From contig SDZD01000009.1 in the NCBI GenBank assembly GCA_004172935.1, positions 1-64,000 on the forward strand: DNA of 64,000 nucleotides, given 5' to 3'. The position numbers and the translations under genes are program-made. This DNA comes from a bacterium (GTDB lineage: Bacteria; Armatimonadota; Abditibacteriia; Abditibacteriales; Abditibacteriaceae). This document shows, piece after piece, positions 26,239-36,126 of this stretch; position 1 is the first letter of the stretch, and every line of letters starts with the position of its first letter. The notes beneath the pieces are model-generated. The model did no database searches. It was not told the origin of the DNA and saw only the letters and a list, made by a program, of their open reading frames with translations.

Positions 26239-27369
26239 TTATTTGGGCAGGGGGTAGACGGTGAGTTGATGGCGGGCCGAAGAAGCCACTGCCAACGAGT
26301 TACCGTCTACCGAGAGGGCGAAAGCATCGTCGTAGGGTTCGCTGGCGGCCCCGATGGCGCTGTAGCTATCCATGAACTGCCCATTGGACAGGCGCCATAA
26401 TTTGACGCCTCGCCGCCCACGTTCCCCGGAGCCAGCAACGTAGCGACTATCGCCCGAAACACGGAGTTGGTCAATTTGCGGTGAGGCGTTGACTGTTCTA
26501 CCGTGCCTTCCAGATACGGGGCATTTGAGAACAAATTTCAAGGCCCCTGTTCGGGCATTGAATACGTTAGTTCCGTAGAAGGATTGTGATGCGACGACCG
26601 ACTTCGCATCGGGAGAGAAGACCACAGCAACGATGTGGCTCTTTGAAGTTGTCCGCATCAGCCGTTTATTGAGCGCCGGATTCCAGACTTCAACCACGCC
26701 TCCCCGATCATAAGCACTAGAGGTGCTAGGGTCACTGACCAGAACGCCACCTGCCACTGCTAAATCGCCGTTATCCGCCCACGAGACGCTATTTATAGGC
26801 GAGGCAATCGGTTTGCTCCACAAAACGCTGTTTGTACTCCAATTCAACACCTCAACAAAACCTCGTGGTGTAGTGGAGGGCAATCTTTTGTAGATTGGAT
26901 CACTTGCAGATGCCAGTGTTTCGCCTGCGACTGCCAGCTTCTTGCCGTCGGCGGAGAAGTCCAACTCGAAGGAATTTAGAGGCGCACTCACATTAACGAT
27001 AGCGGCTTGCCGCCCGGTCTGCACATCCCAAACAAGAACCCGATTGTGGTCTTGAGCCGCTCCCCATTTACCATCGCGTGAGAAGACTGGCAGTTGAGCG
27101 AATGAACCCTCGCGTAAAAAGGGCGAAAGTGGCTTTGTTTTCGGTGCTTGCCCAGCTATCACATCCCAGTCACGCAGCTGTTCGTCCGAATGGGCACTCA
27201 AAATATGGCCATTGGGGGCGAATCCCATCACCATCATACTGGGAGAATCGAGAACTGAAGCCGGAGTCCACGAAAAGGAACGTGGGGCCGATTGATAGGC
27301 CCGACCCAGCACCAAAAGCGGCAAAATTGCAACGAATAAACCTACATATCCCCAACTTCTTTTTCGCAT
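26239..27369 (-). CDS. Secreted WD40-like beta-propeller protein
   Basis: A 376-residue protein starting with an uncleaved or cleavable signal segment (MRKRSWGYVGLFVAILPLLVLGRA). The rest is a series of WD40-like blades, for example GFAPNGHILSAHSDEQLRDWD, FSRDGKWGAAQDHNRVLVWD, FSADGKKLAVAG and FSPDAKSVVAS, and a last SVDGNSLAVAS blade. Blades are degenerate, with about six or seven recognisable. Such propellers mediate protein binding; no enzymatic motif is seen. It is a single gene with the ATG at 27369 and is convergent with mqo, overlapping neither neighbour. Confidence 0.78.
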   Translation of the reverse strand: MRKRSWGYVGLFVAILPLLVLGRAYQSAPRSFSWTPASVLDSPSMMVMGFAPNGHILSAHSDEQLRDWDVIAGQAPKTKPLSPFLREGSFAQLPVFSRDGKWGAAQDHNRVLVWDVQTGRQAAIVNVSAPLNSFELDFSADGKKLAVAGETLASASDPIYKRLPSTTPRGFVEVLNWSTNSVLWSKPIASPINSVSWADNGDLAVAGGVLVSDPSTSSAYDRGGVVEVWNPALNKRLMRTTSKSHIVAVVFSPDAKSVVASQSFYGTNVFNARTGALKFVLKCPVSGRHGRTVNASPQIDQLRVSGDSRYVAGSGERGRRGVKLWRLSNGQFMDSYSAIGAASEPYDDAFALSVDGNSLAVASSARHQLTVYPLPK

Positions 27370-27441
27370 GATAATGTCTCTCTAATTATTAAACCAATTA
27401 TCGCACGTTAGGTTCTTTTCATCTACTGGTACATAAAACAA

Positions 27442-27477
27442 AAGAGCGTCCCACCAATTGGCGGGACGCTCTTTGTT
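27442..27477 (-). terminator. Terminator after clpX
   Basis: AAAGAGCGTCCC / GGGACGCTCTTT stem with an inner CC/GG pair and AATT loop, immediately beyond the clpX stop (27478) on the minus strand, followed on that strand by TTTTGTTTTATG. Confidence 0.88.
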
Positions 27478-28836
27478 TTACGCCGCTTCGAGCGGTTCTT
27501 CGTAATCGTCTTTGACTAGCTGGGCCTGGGGCCGTTTGCCTTTGCTGCGGGTTTCTTGCAACTGCTGTTCGCGCGTAATCAGCTTCGGGTCTTGATGCTG
27601 GACGATGGTTTCCTCGTCAACCAAGCATTGTGCGATGCCCTTTTGGCTGGGGACATCGAACATGATGTTGATCATGGTTTCCTCAAGAATCGAGCGAAGC
27701 GCGCGCGCTCCGGTGCGGCGCGTCATCGCTTCGCGGGCGATGGCTTTGAGCGCGTCGTCGGTGAACTTGAGTTCGACGCCATCGGCGTTCAGCATCTTGG
27801 CGTACTGCTTGGTGAGCGCGTTCTTCGGTTCGGTCAGAATCGAAACCATTGCTTCCTCGGACAGAGGATCAAGAGTGGCGATGACTGGCAAGCGGCCCAT
27901 AAATTCGGGAATGAAGCCGAATTTCATCAGGTCGTCTGGTTCGACTTCCGACAGCAACTTCGAGCGCTCCACCGAATCGGTGATGCGGGCTTCGGGGTTG
28001 GCGCGGAAACCAAGACTCGACTTGCGAACGCGACGTTCGACAACCGAATCCAAGCCTTCGAAAGCGCCGCCGCAAATGAAGAGGATGCCGCTGGTGTCGA
28101 TGTTGACGTACTCCTGTTGCGGATGCTTACGCCCGCCATGCGGAGGAACAGCAGCAACAGTGCCTTCCAGAATCTTGAGCAATGCCTGTTGCACACCTTC
28201 GCCCGAAACGTCGCGGGTGATGCTGGGGTTGTCGCTCTTGCGGGTAATCTTGTCGATTTCGTCGATGTAGATGATGCCGCGCGAGGCAGCTTCGGGGTCG
28301 CCATCGGCGGCCTGAAGCAACTTCAACAGGATTGATTCGACATCTTCGCCCACATAACCGGCCTCGGTAAGCGAGGTGGCGTCAGCGATGCAAAACGGAA
28401 CGTCGATGATGCGCGCCAGAGTGCGTGCCAACAACGTTTTGCCGCTTCCAGTGGGGCCGAGCAACAGGATGTTCGACTTTTCGAGTTCGATTCCATCGCG
28501 CGACGGGCCACTCTCTTGAATCGCCAGACGTTTGTAGTGGTTGTAAACCGCAACCGAGAGAGCGCGTTTGGCGCGATCTTGCCCGATGACGTACGAGTTC
28601 AGTACATCAGCGATTTCACGTGGCTTCGGCAAAGATTTCATCTTGCCAAAGGTGGATTCGTCGGAGGCTTCTTCAACCTCCTCACGCACGTCACGGGTGA
28701 GAATGTCGTTGCATAAATCAACGCATTCGTTACAAATGGAAACACCTGCACCCGCGATGAGGTTAACCACCTGTTCACGTCGCTTTCCACAAAAAGAACA
28801 CCGCAGATTTTCGCGGTCTTCGCCAAACATTGCCAT
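27478..28836 (-). CDS. clpX: ATP-dependent protease ATP-binding subunit ClpX
   Basis: AAA+ unfoldase that feeds proteins to ClpP, including SsrA-tagged products of the SmpB/tmRNA pathway. The N-terminal zinc-binding domain has four cysteines (Cys13, Cys16, Cys35, Cys38); Walker A is GPTGSGKT (127-134); the pore loop is [11 protein letters not shown]; Walker B is IIYIDEIDK; and the sensor 2 region contains [10 protein letters not shown]. Length 452 aa is slightly above the usual 420 because of a C-terminal tail rich in Gln, Lys and Glu. clpP is not adjacent, which differs from the common tig-clpP-clpX order. Confidence 0.97.
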   Translation of the reverse strand: MAMFGEDRENLRCSFCGKRREQVVNLIAGAGVSICNECVDLCNDILTRDVREEVEEASDESTFGKMKSLPKPREIADVLNSYVIGQDRAKRALSVAVYNHYKRLAIQESGPSRDGIELEKSNILLLGPTGSGKTLLARTLARIIDVPFCIADATSLTEAGYVGEDVESILLKLLQAADGDPEAASRGIIYIDEIDKITRKSDNPSITRDVSGEGVQQALLKILEGTVAAVPPHGGRKHPQQEYVNIDTSGILFICGGAFEGLDSVVERRVRKSSLGFRANPEARITDSVERSKLLSEVEPDDLMKFGFIPEFMGRLPVIATLDPLSEEAMVSILTEPKNALTKQYAKMLNADGVELKFTDDALKAIAREAMTRRTGARALRSILEETMINIMFDVPSQKGIAQCLVDEETIVQHQDPKLITREQQLQETRSKGKRPQAQLVKDDYEEPLEAA

Positions 28837-28944
28837 GTATAATCCTTTGATCGCCTGGGGGGCCTTAACTCTCTATAAACCTGACGAACAAAATACCCTT
28901 CTGGTTTAGCAGGATTTGATAATCCTGCTTACGGTGTATGCAAA

Positions 28945-30546
28945 TTAAGACGCCAAAGGAGATATTCCTTCCCATGTAGCGTGGTAAGATTCTGGCAAAT
29001 CAGACTTTTCGAACCACCCCGGTAAAGCGACAATATCGTCGTAACCTCCACTGGGGCCTGCCTGCATAAGATTTGGTTTTACACCCGCCCCTTTAAAATT
29101 TATCCCCCCCTCATCTTGGCCATATTGCCCCACGCTATAAAGTAGGAATGGTAGATGTTGCATCTGCTCCATGACAAGGTAACCAGTTGGCTGTTTCGAA
29201 CCAGGAGCATACGCCAGTGCCGGAACAGCGATAGCATTATGAGGCATTTTCTTGGTGTAAATGGGGCCTCCTATGTACCATTGTCTATAAGTTTTCGACT
29301 TCGGAGAATAACGAAGTTGATGAGTTGGATTGAATGGGTCGTTTTCGATCTTCTTCAAATACTTCGGCATAAGCTCGTTCAAGTTGCGCGGTGGGTGCCC
29401 TTGCTCCAACTCGAAGGCACGCACGGCCATTGCCGTAATCAAGACGATTTCTTGAGCTTCGGCTTTGTCTATTTCTACAAAGCCGAAGACAATGTTATAG
29501 AACATCATACGCCTTAACGGATCATCATCTTTCAAATCGAGGCCATCAGGATATTCCGTAGCGCGTTGCAGCACAGGAACTTTGGCCTGAGCAATGAGCC
29601 AATCTGATTGCTTTTCCAATAATTCTAAGGCCCGCTTTTTGTTCGTCCATCGAAAACGCATCTGTTCGGCAGTACCAATATCCGAACGTTCGGGATGCGT
29701 CGCATTAGCTATCAAGCGCAAATCGTTTCGCTCACACCAACGATAGATTCTTGCCATCCGCTGCTTCTGAGTAACTTTGAACGCATCACTTATCGAGGAG
29801 AGAAATATGCGATTTCGCTCAAGTTCTCTGGTGGCCTGGCGCAGTTGGGAAGCATTCAAATGAGGCATCAACTGCACGAGTTCAGTGTCAATTGCAACCC
29901 TTTTCCGAGCGGACCAATAAAGCGCCCCATAATCCCGCGAATGGCTCTGGTGATTGTAAAACGATGTAGCATCGCGGCAATAAGAATGATGAATGTCCAA
30001 AAGCCAGTTGAGAGCGGAGGCACTGTCGCCTCGCTGCCAACAGGCACGAGCTTGAATTAATGCGGACTGAATCGCAGAACCTCGACTTCTCCAAAGGCGG
30101 GCAAGTGTCTGCTCTGATTCCTCAATATCGTCTGGCACATACAACGGGAGATCCAATGATTGCCGCCATAAAGCGAGTGCCGATTGACTGGCCTTGAGAT
30201 AAGCCACCTTCTTGGAGAGCGGGAAAACTTTGTTGTATCGAGTTGTGTAGGGCCGAGGAGCCTTTGGGTGTGTCCCAAGGAAACCATCATCAAAACCAGT
30301 AAGTTGGGGCATACCGAGTGGGGCACTGACTGCAATCGTTCTAGGAGGCACAGGAGGCAATGCAGCAACCGCCTGACTTATCAAATCGAAAGCATTGTTC
30401 TCAGGCGGCACTTCGAGCACATGGGGTGTGGGTGGAGGCAGTTGGTTTTGATAGTGATAGACCAAGGCCGGAATTAAGGCGAGGAGACATGCGCCCCCGC
30501 TCCCAATCATCAGCCATTTTTCTCCCCTGCTCCATTGCCGTTTCAT
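28945..30546 (-). CDS. Membrane-anchored protein with pseudopilin-like C-terminal segment
   Basis: Unrecognised protein of 533 aa. ATG 30546 (MKRQWSRG) is preferred because the track's TTG at 30567 lies inside the terminator of the upstream gene. One transmembrane helix follows a basic start (LMIGSGGACLLALIPALVY), then a large extracytoplasmic part rich in Trp, Arg and helix-forming residues. Near the C-terminus is a segment AFELEQGHPPRNLNELMPKYL ... LRYSP ... LLYSVGQYGQDEGG, a pattern I associate with type II pseudopilin-like proteins of Planctomycetes and Armatimonadetes. No N-terminal prepilin motif is present. The role is unknown. The upstream neighbour on the same strand is DAHP synthase, beyond a terminator. 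Confidence 0.7.
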   Translation of the reverse strand: MKRQWSRGEKWLMIGSGGACLLALIPALVYHYQNQLPPPTPHVLEVPPENNAFDLISQAVAALPPVPPRTIAVSAPLGMPQLTGFDDGFLGTHPKAPRPYTTRYNKVFPLSKKVAYLKASQSALALWRQSLDLPLYVPDDIEESEQTLARLWRSRGSAIQSALIQARACWQRGDSASALNWLLDIHHSYCRDATSFYNHQSHSRDYGALYWSARKRVAIDTELVQLMPHLNASQLRQATRELERNRIFLSSISDAFKVTQKQRMARIYRWCERNDLRLIANATHPERSDIGTAEQMRFRWTNKKRALELLEKQSDWLIAQAKVPVLQRATEYPDGLDLKDDDPLRRMMFYNIVFGFVEIDKAEAQEIVLITAMAVRAFELEQGHPPRNLNELMPKYLKKIENDPFNPTHQLRYSPKSKTYRQWYIGGPIYTKKMPHNAIAVPALAYAPGSKQPTGYLVMEQMQHLPFLLYSVGQYGQDEGGINFKGAGVKPNLMQAGPSGGYDDIVALPGWFEKSDLPESYHATWEGISPLAS

Positions 30547-30565
30547 GCTCTTAATTTCGGATAAC

Positions 30566-30599
30566 AAAAGGCCCGCTGCAAGTTTGCAACGGGCCTTTT
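30566..30599 (-). terminator. Terminator after DAHP synthase
   Basis: AAAAGGCCCG / CGGGCCTTTT outer stem with inner TGCAA/TTGCA pairing. It lies 17 bp beyond the aroG-type stop on the minus strand, and its position argues against the TTG start of the next ORF. Confidence 0.88.
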
Positions 30600-30615
30600 C
30601 TGAAATGATCGGTGT

Positions 30616-31686
30616 TTAGAAGAAGCGGGCGGCTTCGCGGAGCAAAGACTCGGTTTCTTCCCAGCCGATGCAGCCATCGGTGATGGAGACGCCGTACTTC
30701 AGGGTGTTGAGCGGGCCTTCTTTCTGGCTACCGGCGTGGATGTTCGATTCGAGCATCGCGCCGATGACGGCGTTCTCGCCGCCAGCACGGGTTTCCAGAA
30801 TGTCGCGCCACACGATGGATTGGCGGGTGGCATCTTTGCCGGAGTTGGCGTGCGAGCAATCGACGACCAAACCGCGCGACATGCCGCCCTTTTCGAGCTT
30901 ACGAGCCGCTTCCTCGATGTGGGCACGCGAGAAGTTAGTGCCTTTGCGTCCGCCACGCAGCACGAGGTGGCAGTAAGGGTTACCCGCCGTCTGAACAGCG
31001 CACGAACGCCCTTCGGCGTCGATGCCGAGGAAAGCGTGCGTATGGTTCGCCGATTGAAGAGCGTCGAGGGCCGTTTGCAAATCACCATCCGTTCCGTTTT
31101 TGAAACCAACGGGCATCGAAAGGCCGGAGGCCATTTCGCGATGCGTCTGCGATTCGGTGGTACGAGCGCCAATAGCCGCCCACGAAACGAGATCGGCGAT
31201 GTACTGCGGCACAATCGGGTCGAGAAACTCGGTCGCGCTGGGAAGGCCCAAAGCGGCGGTGTCGAGCAGAATCTGGCGGGCGATGCGAAGGCCAGCCTCG
31301 GTATTAAACGAACCGTCGAGATATGGGTCGTTGACGAGACCTTTCCAGCCAACGGTGGTGCGTGGCTTCTCGAAATAAACGCGCATCACGATTTCGAGCG
31401 AGTCGCGCAGTTCGTGGCGCAAACGAGCTAAACGGCGCGCATAATCGGTTGCGGCAGCCGGGTCATGAATGGAGCAAGGACCAACGATGGCGAGGAAGCG
31501 ATTATCGCGCCCGGCCAAAATGTTCTCGATGGCAGTACGGCCTTCCCGAACGGTCTGGGCCACTTCGGGCGACAGAGCGATTTCTTCGCGCAAGGCGCGC
31601 GGCGGCGGAAGCGGCGCACCGAAGGTGACGCGCGCATCCTGGAGCGGCGCTGCCTGAATAAGACTTTCAGTAGCGGTGGAACTCAT
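30616..31686 (-). CDS. aroG: 3-deoxy-7-phosphoheptulonate synthase (class I, AroG type)
   Basis: First committed enzyme of the shikimate pathway, joining phosphoenolpyruvate and erythrose 4-phosphate to DAHP. The 356 residues match class I Aro[44 protein letters not shown], the [29 protein letters not shown] stretch, and [11 protein letters not shown]. These carry the PEP and metal-binding residues (Cys in GPCS, His in DCSHAN). The product feeds the tryptophan genes 14 kb away. Whether it is feedback-inhibited, and by which amino acid, cannot be judged by eye. Confidence 0.96.
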   Translation of the reverse strand: MSSTATESLIQAAPLQDARVTFGAPLPPPRALREEIALSPEVAQTVREGRTAIENILAGRDNRFLAIVGPCSIHDPAAATDYARRLARLRHELRDSLEIVMRVYFEKPRTTVGWKGLVNDPYLDGSFNTEAGLRIARQILLDTAALGLPSATEFLDPIVPQYIADLVSWAAIGARTTESQTHREMASGLSMPVGFKNGTDGDLQTALDALQSANHTHAFLGIDAEGRSCAVQTAGNPYCHLVLRGGRKGTNFSRAHIEEAARKLEKGGMSRGLVVDCSHANSGKDATRQSIVWRDILETRAGGENAVIGAMLESNIHAGSQKEGPLNTLKYGVSITDGCIGWEETESLLREAARFF

Positions 31687-31925
31687 GGGATTACTGGATT
31701 TGAAAAGAGTTTAGCGACGTTCAGGATTCATTGAACTCCCAAGCCCAGACTTATTCACTGCATATTAGACAAGGAAGAAGTAAGCACGCCTACTACACCC
31801 GCTTTTCCTCCACTGTTCAAGCAGGCAAAAGGCAATGGCCCGCGAACTGGGTTCACGAGCCACTGAAACCTTAATCCTGCCATACACTCAAGCAACGCGA
31901 GGGGAAAACAAGCCCCTCTTTCGCA

Positions 31926-34900
31926 CTAGGCTACTGTTGCAGACGAGGCCTTCTTCGCCGGAATGGGACGTACACCTTCCATCCAGCGCACCACGCGGAA
32001 CTCGGCCTTTTCGCGCGCCGTATCGAGCGTTTCCAGAGGCCAGTTGGCGTTCTCGAACTTCCCGGCTTCGTTCAACACTTTCATAACTCGCTCGGCGCCC
32101 TCGTCGTTAAACCACAACGTCTGACTGAAGTTGTTAACCGCCAACAACGCGCGCGCGGCATCATCGGCCAACAGCGAGTTCAGGAACACAAGCGCCGAAG
32201 CGTTCGATTCGTTGGACGCTGCCGCGAGGCTAATGCGCAACTCTTCGCCCCAACCTTCGCTTTCCAGACCGAGTTCGAACCAAACCGCTTCGACCATTTC
32301 GGCCAATAGCCACTCGTCGGCCCATGCCCGCGCCTGAGCGCGTGGGTTGGCGGCGTGGTTCAAGTGCCCCAATTCGGCCAATAGCGCGTACCCCAACCAG
32401 AACGGTCGGCGCTCGGCGTCGGGCCATGCCAACGCCTGTTCGATGAGTTGCATCGCCGGATTGACGAATCCGTCAATTTCGCCCGACACATTCATGAAGA
32501 CATTAGCCGCGCGCGCAAAGGCACGCAGACGCCGCCTCAATTCAGCGAGGGCTTCTTCTTGCGAAAGCGCAGGCACGACGGGCGTTGCCGCGACAGCAAC
32601 AGCGGGCGCCTCTGCTGCGGGCGCGACGGCGGCAGCCTCGCTTTCGACGGCATCCTCATCGCTCACTTCTTCCTCGCTAACTTCGGGTTCGGGGGCTTTC
32701 TCTTTGAGTTCGAGCAACGAGCGCCACAACTTCACGTCGCACAGGCCACGGAACGGGGCATCGAGCGGTTCGAGCAACAGTTCGCGTAGCGCCCTATCGA
32801 CCGAAGGCACGCCCGCGCCGTTCAGTCGCTGAGCCAAACGGGCATACAATCCGGCTTCATCATGGACTTCGCGCCAGTTCCAGAACACCTGCGAACCATA
32901 GGAACCAAGTTCGATGTATAGGCCGTGTTCGCAAATATCCTTCGAGGAGCGCAGGTATTCGAGTTTGGTGGTGTTGTCGCGGAAGATGGCGTAGCAGGGG
33001 CTATGCGGGTTCAAATTGAGCGCGTCGCCGATGGTACGCTGCACCATCTCGCCACTGGCCTTGTCGGCGAAGCCGCACGAATGGTGAATCCAACCGCCTG
33101 TTCCCATGACGTTGTTGTTGAACACCACGAGCGTACGCTCATCGCCGAGTTGGTTACTGTAGACGAAGACATCCTCGTTGACATGCCCGTTACCCGTCCA
33201 TAGATCGAACAGCAGGAAGTTGTCGCTGCCAGCGAACAGTTCGCGCTTGCGCAGCAACGGGAAAATCACTCGCTCATGGTGTTCGATGAAGCCCTTATCA
33301 GCCACCTCGTTCCAGTAAGCGCGCGGATATTCCATGCCGTATTTCTCGCGCATTCCCTCGATTTGACCGTGACCCCACATCGGGAGTCCCGGCAGGGTCG
33401 CGAGAAGGGTCGCGACGCCAAAATATTTGTCACCCTTGCCGAATTGGTCCGCCGCTGTCTCCTCATCGGGGTTATTCATGAAGTTGACGAAGCGCCCCAG
33501 AATATCACGGTCGAACTCCAACGTGTTTTTGATGACGAGTCGATAGTTAGCGTTCTCTTCGTCGCGCAACATGTGCATGAACGCCGAGTTGTAAACGCGG
33601 TGCATTCCCAGAGTGCGAACGAAGTAGCCTTCCATCAGCCAGAAGGCTTCGGCCAACAGCAGCGTTCCGGGCACTTCGACAGCGACCCGGTCTACGACCT
33701 CACGCCAGAACTCGCGCGGCATCAAAGCATCGAACTGCGCCGCCGACAGACCACGACCAGCACGGGAGGGAATGTCGCCGCCACTGCCCGCCGCCGGGAA
33801 CCACAGGCGGTGGATGTGCTTTTTGGCCAGAGTCATGGCGGCGTCAAAGCGAATGATGGGGAAGTGGCGCGCAACAGCGAGGATGGTTTCGATAACCACT
33901 TCGCGTACTTCGGGCTTCAGATAATCGAGCTGAGCGGTGTCATTCCACGGCATCGCGGTGCCGTCGTTACCGTGATAGACGTAGCGATTCTCGCCAGTCG
34001 CACGGTCGAGGCGCCGGAATACCACGCTGGCGTCGCTTTGGGTGTAGTAGCCGTTTTCCAGGAAAATACCGACTTGCTCGTTATTGCTCAGGTCGGCGCC
34101 ATCGAAGCTAGAATTGGGGAATGGCGGTTGGTCGAGCGACAAAAACCAGTCGGGATGCTCCATCATCCAATCCGAATCGAGGCCGGTATGGTTGGGCACC
34201 ATGTCCGAAGCCATGCGGATGCCACGGCGAAAAGCACGGCTCTTCAAATTTTCGAGCGCTTCCCAACCGCCCAGTTCGGGCGCCACCTCGTAGTTCTTCA
34301 GCGAGTAGGCCGACGCGATGGCGTCGGGGTTGCCCGTCATACGCTTAATTTTTTGGCTGGCTGGCGAACGCTCCCACACGCCGATCAGCCACAATCCAGT
34401 GATGCCGCGCGCCGCCAACTCCTCAAGCTCCTCATCGGGAACTTGGTCGAGCCGTCCGATGTGATGTCCGAATTTCTTGGAGAGTTGATCAAGCCACACA
34501 TAGGTTTGCTTGGCGAGCAAAACCGTCTTGGGCATCCAGTCGGTATCACCCGAAAAAGCCTCGTAGTCGTCCAGGCCAACAAGTCCGGTGCCGTCACCAC
34601 TGCCGTTGTTGCCAAAGGTCAGCACCTGTGCTGGCCCCGGCCCGTAGAAAATCGGTTTCTCTTCTTCGCGAATCAAATCGAGGTGAAGCAGAATGCGCGA
34701 CATAAACGGCAAAGCAATGTCGCCCCAGTGCTCCAGCATAAAACGCAGTTGCGCCTCAATCGAATCGGGATGCTTTTTAATTGGCTGTAGCAACATCGAC
34801 AACAGATCGAGATTGTCTGGGCCAAACGAAGGCAATGTCTGGAAATAAAGCCCCAGCGTGCTGATGGCTTTGGCGTAGACCGTCGTTTCCAGAGCCGCAT

Positions 34901-35363
34901 CGTCGAACAACTCGTCGAACACTACCAAAGCGGGGTTCGAGTTGGCGAGATGGACACGCATCAACAGTTCGAGCGCATCGGGACGAGCGGAGAGTTCGAC
35001 TTCAGGGGGAGCAAATCCAATTTGCAGGGATTGAAGCAACGCCTCGGTTTCGCGTTCACCGATATTTCCGTCCAAATAGCTGGGGGCTTCTTCGAGAGCA
35101 TCGGGGGAAACTTCCTCGGTGTATCGCACAATGACCGAAGCAAAGATTTCATCCAGTAGCGCAGCAGCGGCAAGTCGGCCCGATTTGACGGCCCGCTCAG
35201 GCTGATTGCTCAGGTCGCGGGTCGCGTTGATTTTGGCCGCCAACTCGCGGGCCAATGCAAAGTCAGAAAACGAAGGGGCCGAGAAGGCGTAACCCTCGCG
35301 GGCCGAATTAACCAGGGGAAAATAGCCGGACGCAGCAAAACGCAACGATTTGGTTGGCGACAT
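31926..35363 (-). CDS. Large GH13 (alpha-amylase family) glycosidase or transglucosidase
   Basis: 1145-residue alpha-glucan-active enzyme. The first ~320 residues form a helical N-terminal region of unknown fold. The (beta/alpha)8 barrel follows with the GH13 regions: ASDMVPNHTG (387-394 area), IRFDAAM (nucleophile Asp507), LLAEAFW (acid/base Glu572) and FMNNPDEE (transition-state Asp633, where most members have NHD). After the beta-sandwich-like part comes an acidic Ala/Glu/Val-rich linker (about 905-950) and a final ~190-residue helical domain. No signal peptide is apparent, so cytoplasmic glycogen or trehalose-related metabolism is likely; glgA lies 0.8 kb away. Exact specificity is unknown. 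The 504-aa plus-strand ORF across it is a shadow. Confidence 0.9.
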   Translation of the reverse strand: MSPTKSLRFAASGYFPLVNSAREGYAFSAPSFSDFALARELAAKINATRDLSNQPERAVKSGRLAAAALLDEIFASVIVRYTEEVSPDALEEAPSYLDGNIGERETEALLQSLQIGFAPPEVELSARPDALELLMRVHLANSNPALVVFDELFDDAALETTVYAKAISTLGLYFQTLPSFGPDNLDLLSMLLQPIKKHPDSIEAQLRFMLEHWGDIALPFMSRILLHLDLIREEEKPIFYGPGPAQVLTFGNNGSGDGTGLVGLDDYEAFSGDTDWMPKTVLLAKQTYVWLDQLSKKFGHHIGRLDQVPDEELEELAARGITGLWLIGVWERSPASQKIKRMTGNPDAIASAYSLKNYEVAPELGGWEALENLKSRAFRRGIRMASDMVPNHTGLDSDWMMEHPDWFLSLDQPPFPNSSFDGADLSNNEQVGIFLENGYYTQSDASVVFRRLDRATGENRYVYHGNDGTAMPWNDTAQLDYLKPEVREVVIETILAVARHFPIIRFDAAMTLAKKHIHRLWFPAAGSGGDIPSRAGRGLSAAQFDALMPREFWREVVDRVAVEVPGTLLLAEAFWLMEGYFVRTLGMHRVYNSAFMHMLRDEENANYRLVIKNTLEFDRDILGRFVNFMNNPDEETAADQFGKGDKYFGVATLLATLPGLPMWGHGQIEGMREKYGMEYPRAYWNEVADKGFIEHHERVIFPLLRKRELFAGSDNFLLFDLWTGNGHVNEDVFVYSNQLGDERTLVVFNNNVMGTGGWIHHSCGFADKASGEMVQRTIGDALNLNPHSPCYAIFRDNTTKLEYLRSSKDICEHGLYIELGSYGSQVFWNWREVHDEAGLYARLAQRLNGAGVPSVDRALRELLLEPLDAPFRGLCDVKLWRSLLELKEKAPEPEVSEEEVSDEDAVESEAAAVAPAAEAPAVAVAATPVVPALSQEEALAELRRRLRAFARAANVFMNVSGEIDGFVNPAMQLIEQALAWPDAERRPFWLGYALLAELGHLNHAANPRAQARAWADEWLLAEMVEAVWFELGLESEGWGEELRISLAAASNESNASALVFLNSLLADDAARALLAVNNFSQTLWFNDEGAERVMKVLNEAGKFENANWPLETLDTAREKAEFRVVRWMEGVRPIPAKKASSATVA

Positions 35364-35436
35364 GAATACCTTAAGTTTGTCTCAAACACTTGTACCCCAT
35401 GTCACAAAGTTCTCAAAGACAGCATTAATTGCGTCT

Positions 35437-35504
35437 CGCAAGGAGGTTCTCCTACTGCTTTGCGGGATTTGCCTACGCAGTGGGGCGTAAAGCGAATCAG
35501 GCAA
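35437..35504. ncRNA. Candidate structured RNA element (two hairpins)
   Basis: Visible base pairing: CGCAA 35437-35441 with TTGCG 35460-35464 enclosing GGAG/CTCC, and TTGCCT 35469-35474 with AGGCAA 35499-35504 enclosing ACGC/GCGT. It does not match a riboswitch class I know and lacks a U-tract, so it may be a leader structure or chance pairing. Confidence 0.25.
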
Positions 35505-35668
35505 GTACAAGAGGAACTCCTGAGAAATCCAACACGGGGAATTAAGCATTCACGACGAATAAAAATAGGAAAAGGCGCAACAAGTCGCCAGCATTAAATA
35601 AATATTTTTTCACTTATAAAATTCCATTGCATTTCCATCACCCACGCTGATAAAGTTGTCGTGTTCCC

Positions 35669-35676
35669 GGAGGGGG
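35669..35676 (+). promoter_or_regulatory. Ribosome-binding site deciding the lipoprotein start
   Basis: GGAGGGGG nine bases before ATG 35686 supports that start over the track's 35656 codon, which lies upstream of this site. Confidence 0.75.
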
Positions 35677-35685
35677 ACAATCCCT

Positions 35686-36111
35686 ATGAAAATTACGAAA
35701 TCCCTTTGGTTAGTGGCCCTTCTCTGCTGTGCACCTGCAAGTGTCGTAATGACTGGTTGCGGCGGCGGTAACTCAAGCATTCCAGCGGGCACTCTCCCCG
35801 GCTCCTACTTTGGCACTTACGAAGTAACCAGTGGCCCCGACGATGGACAAACAGGCACCCTATCACTGACTGTTGCTTCTAATGGCGCAATTACTGGCAC
35901 AGTCGTCTCTCCGCAGGGTAGTTTCGGCTTTACAGGCACCGCCAATACCTCGTCTGGCAGTTTCTCGGTCACAGGTCTCTTCAACGACACCAACGGCACA
36001 GGGACAGGGACAATCCGTAGCAGCAGTGGTGTGCTACGGGGAAGCGGCCAATTCACACTCAGCAACAACGACGCTGGCACATTCACCTTCGCGAAAGTCT
36101 CTATCACCTAA
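35686..36111 (+). CDS. Small lipoprotein, beta-rich, unknown function
   Basis: The 141-residue product from ATG 35686 starts with a lipoprotein signal (MKITKSLWLVALLCCAPASVVMTGC; lipobox VMTGC, so Cys25 would be acylated), then a GGGNSS linker. The mature part is made of short repeating Gly/Thr/Ser beta-strands (GTLSLTVASNGAITGTV, GSFSVTGLFNDTNGTGTGTI) that resemble beta-sandwich or repeat-barrel lipoproteins. No catalytic motif is seen. The ribosome site GGAGGGGG and a terminator define it as a single-gene unit. Confidence 0.85.
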   Translation: MKITKSLWLVALLCCAPASVVMTGCGGGNSSIPAGTLPGSYFGTYEVTSGPDDGQTGTLSLTVASNGAITGTVVSPQGSFGFTGTANTSSGSFSVTGLFNDTNGTGTGTIRSSSGVLRGSGQFTLSNNDAGTFTFAKVSIT

Positions 36112-36126
36112 CGATATTTATCCCTC

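Larger units (their letters stand above)
35364..35685. other. Divergent intergenic region with two nested hairpins
   Basis: Between the divergent GH13 and lipoprotein genes, no ORF is plausible. Bases 35437-35504 fold into two adjacent two-tier hairpins (CGCAA[GGAG-GTT-CTCC]..TTGCG, then TTGCCT[ACGC..GCGT]..AGGCAA). The remainder is AT-rich, consistent with promoters toward both sides. Confidence 0.5.

Noticed and set aside
33276-34790. 504-aa plus-strand ORF across the GH13 gene
   Set aside because: It lies fully antisense to a gene with clear GH13 catalytic motifs; length comes from high GC and codon bias. No family features.
35437-35504. tRNA or cyclic-di-GMP riboswitch
   Set aside because: Hairpins lack the T-loop, anticodon arm or conserved riboswitch core sequences.
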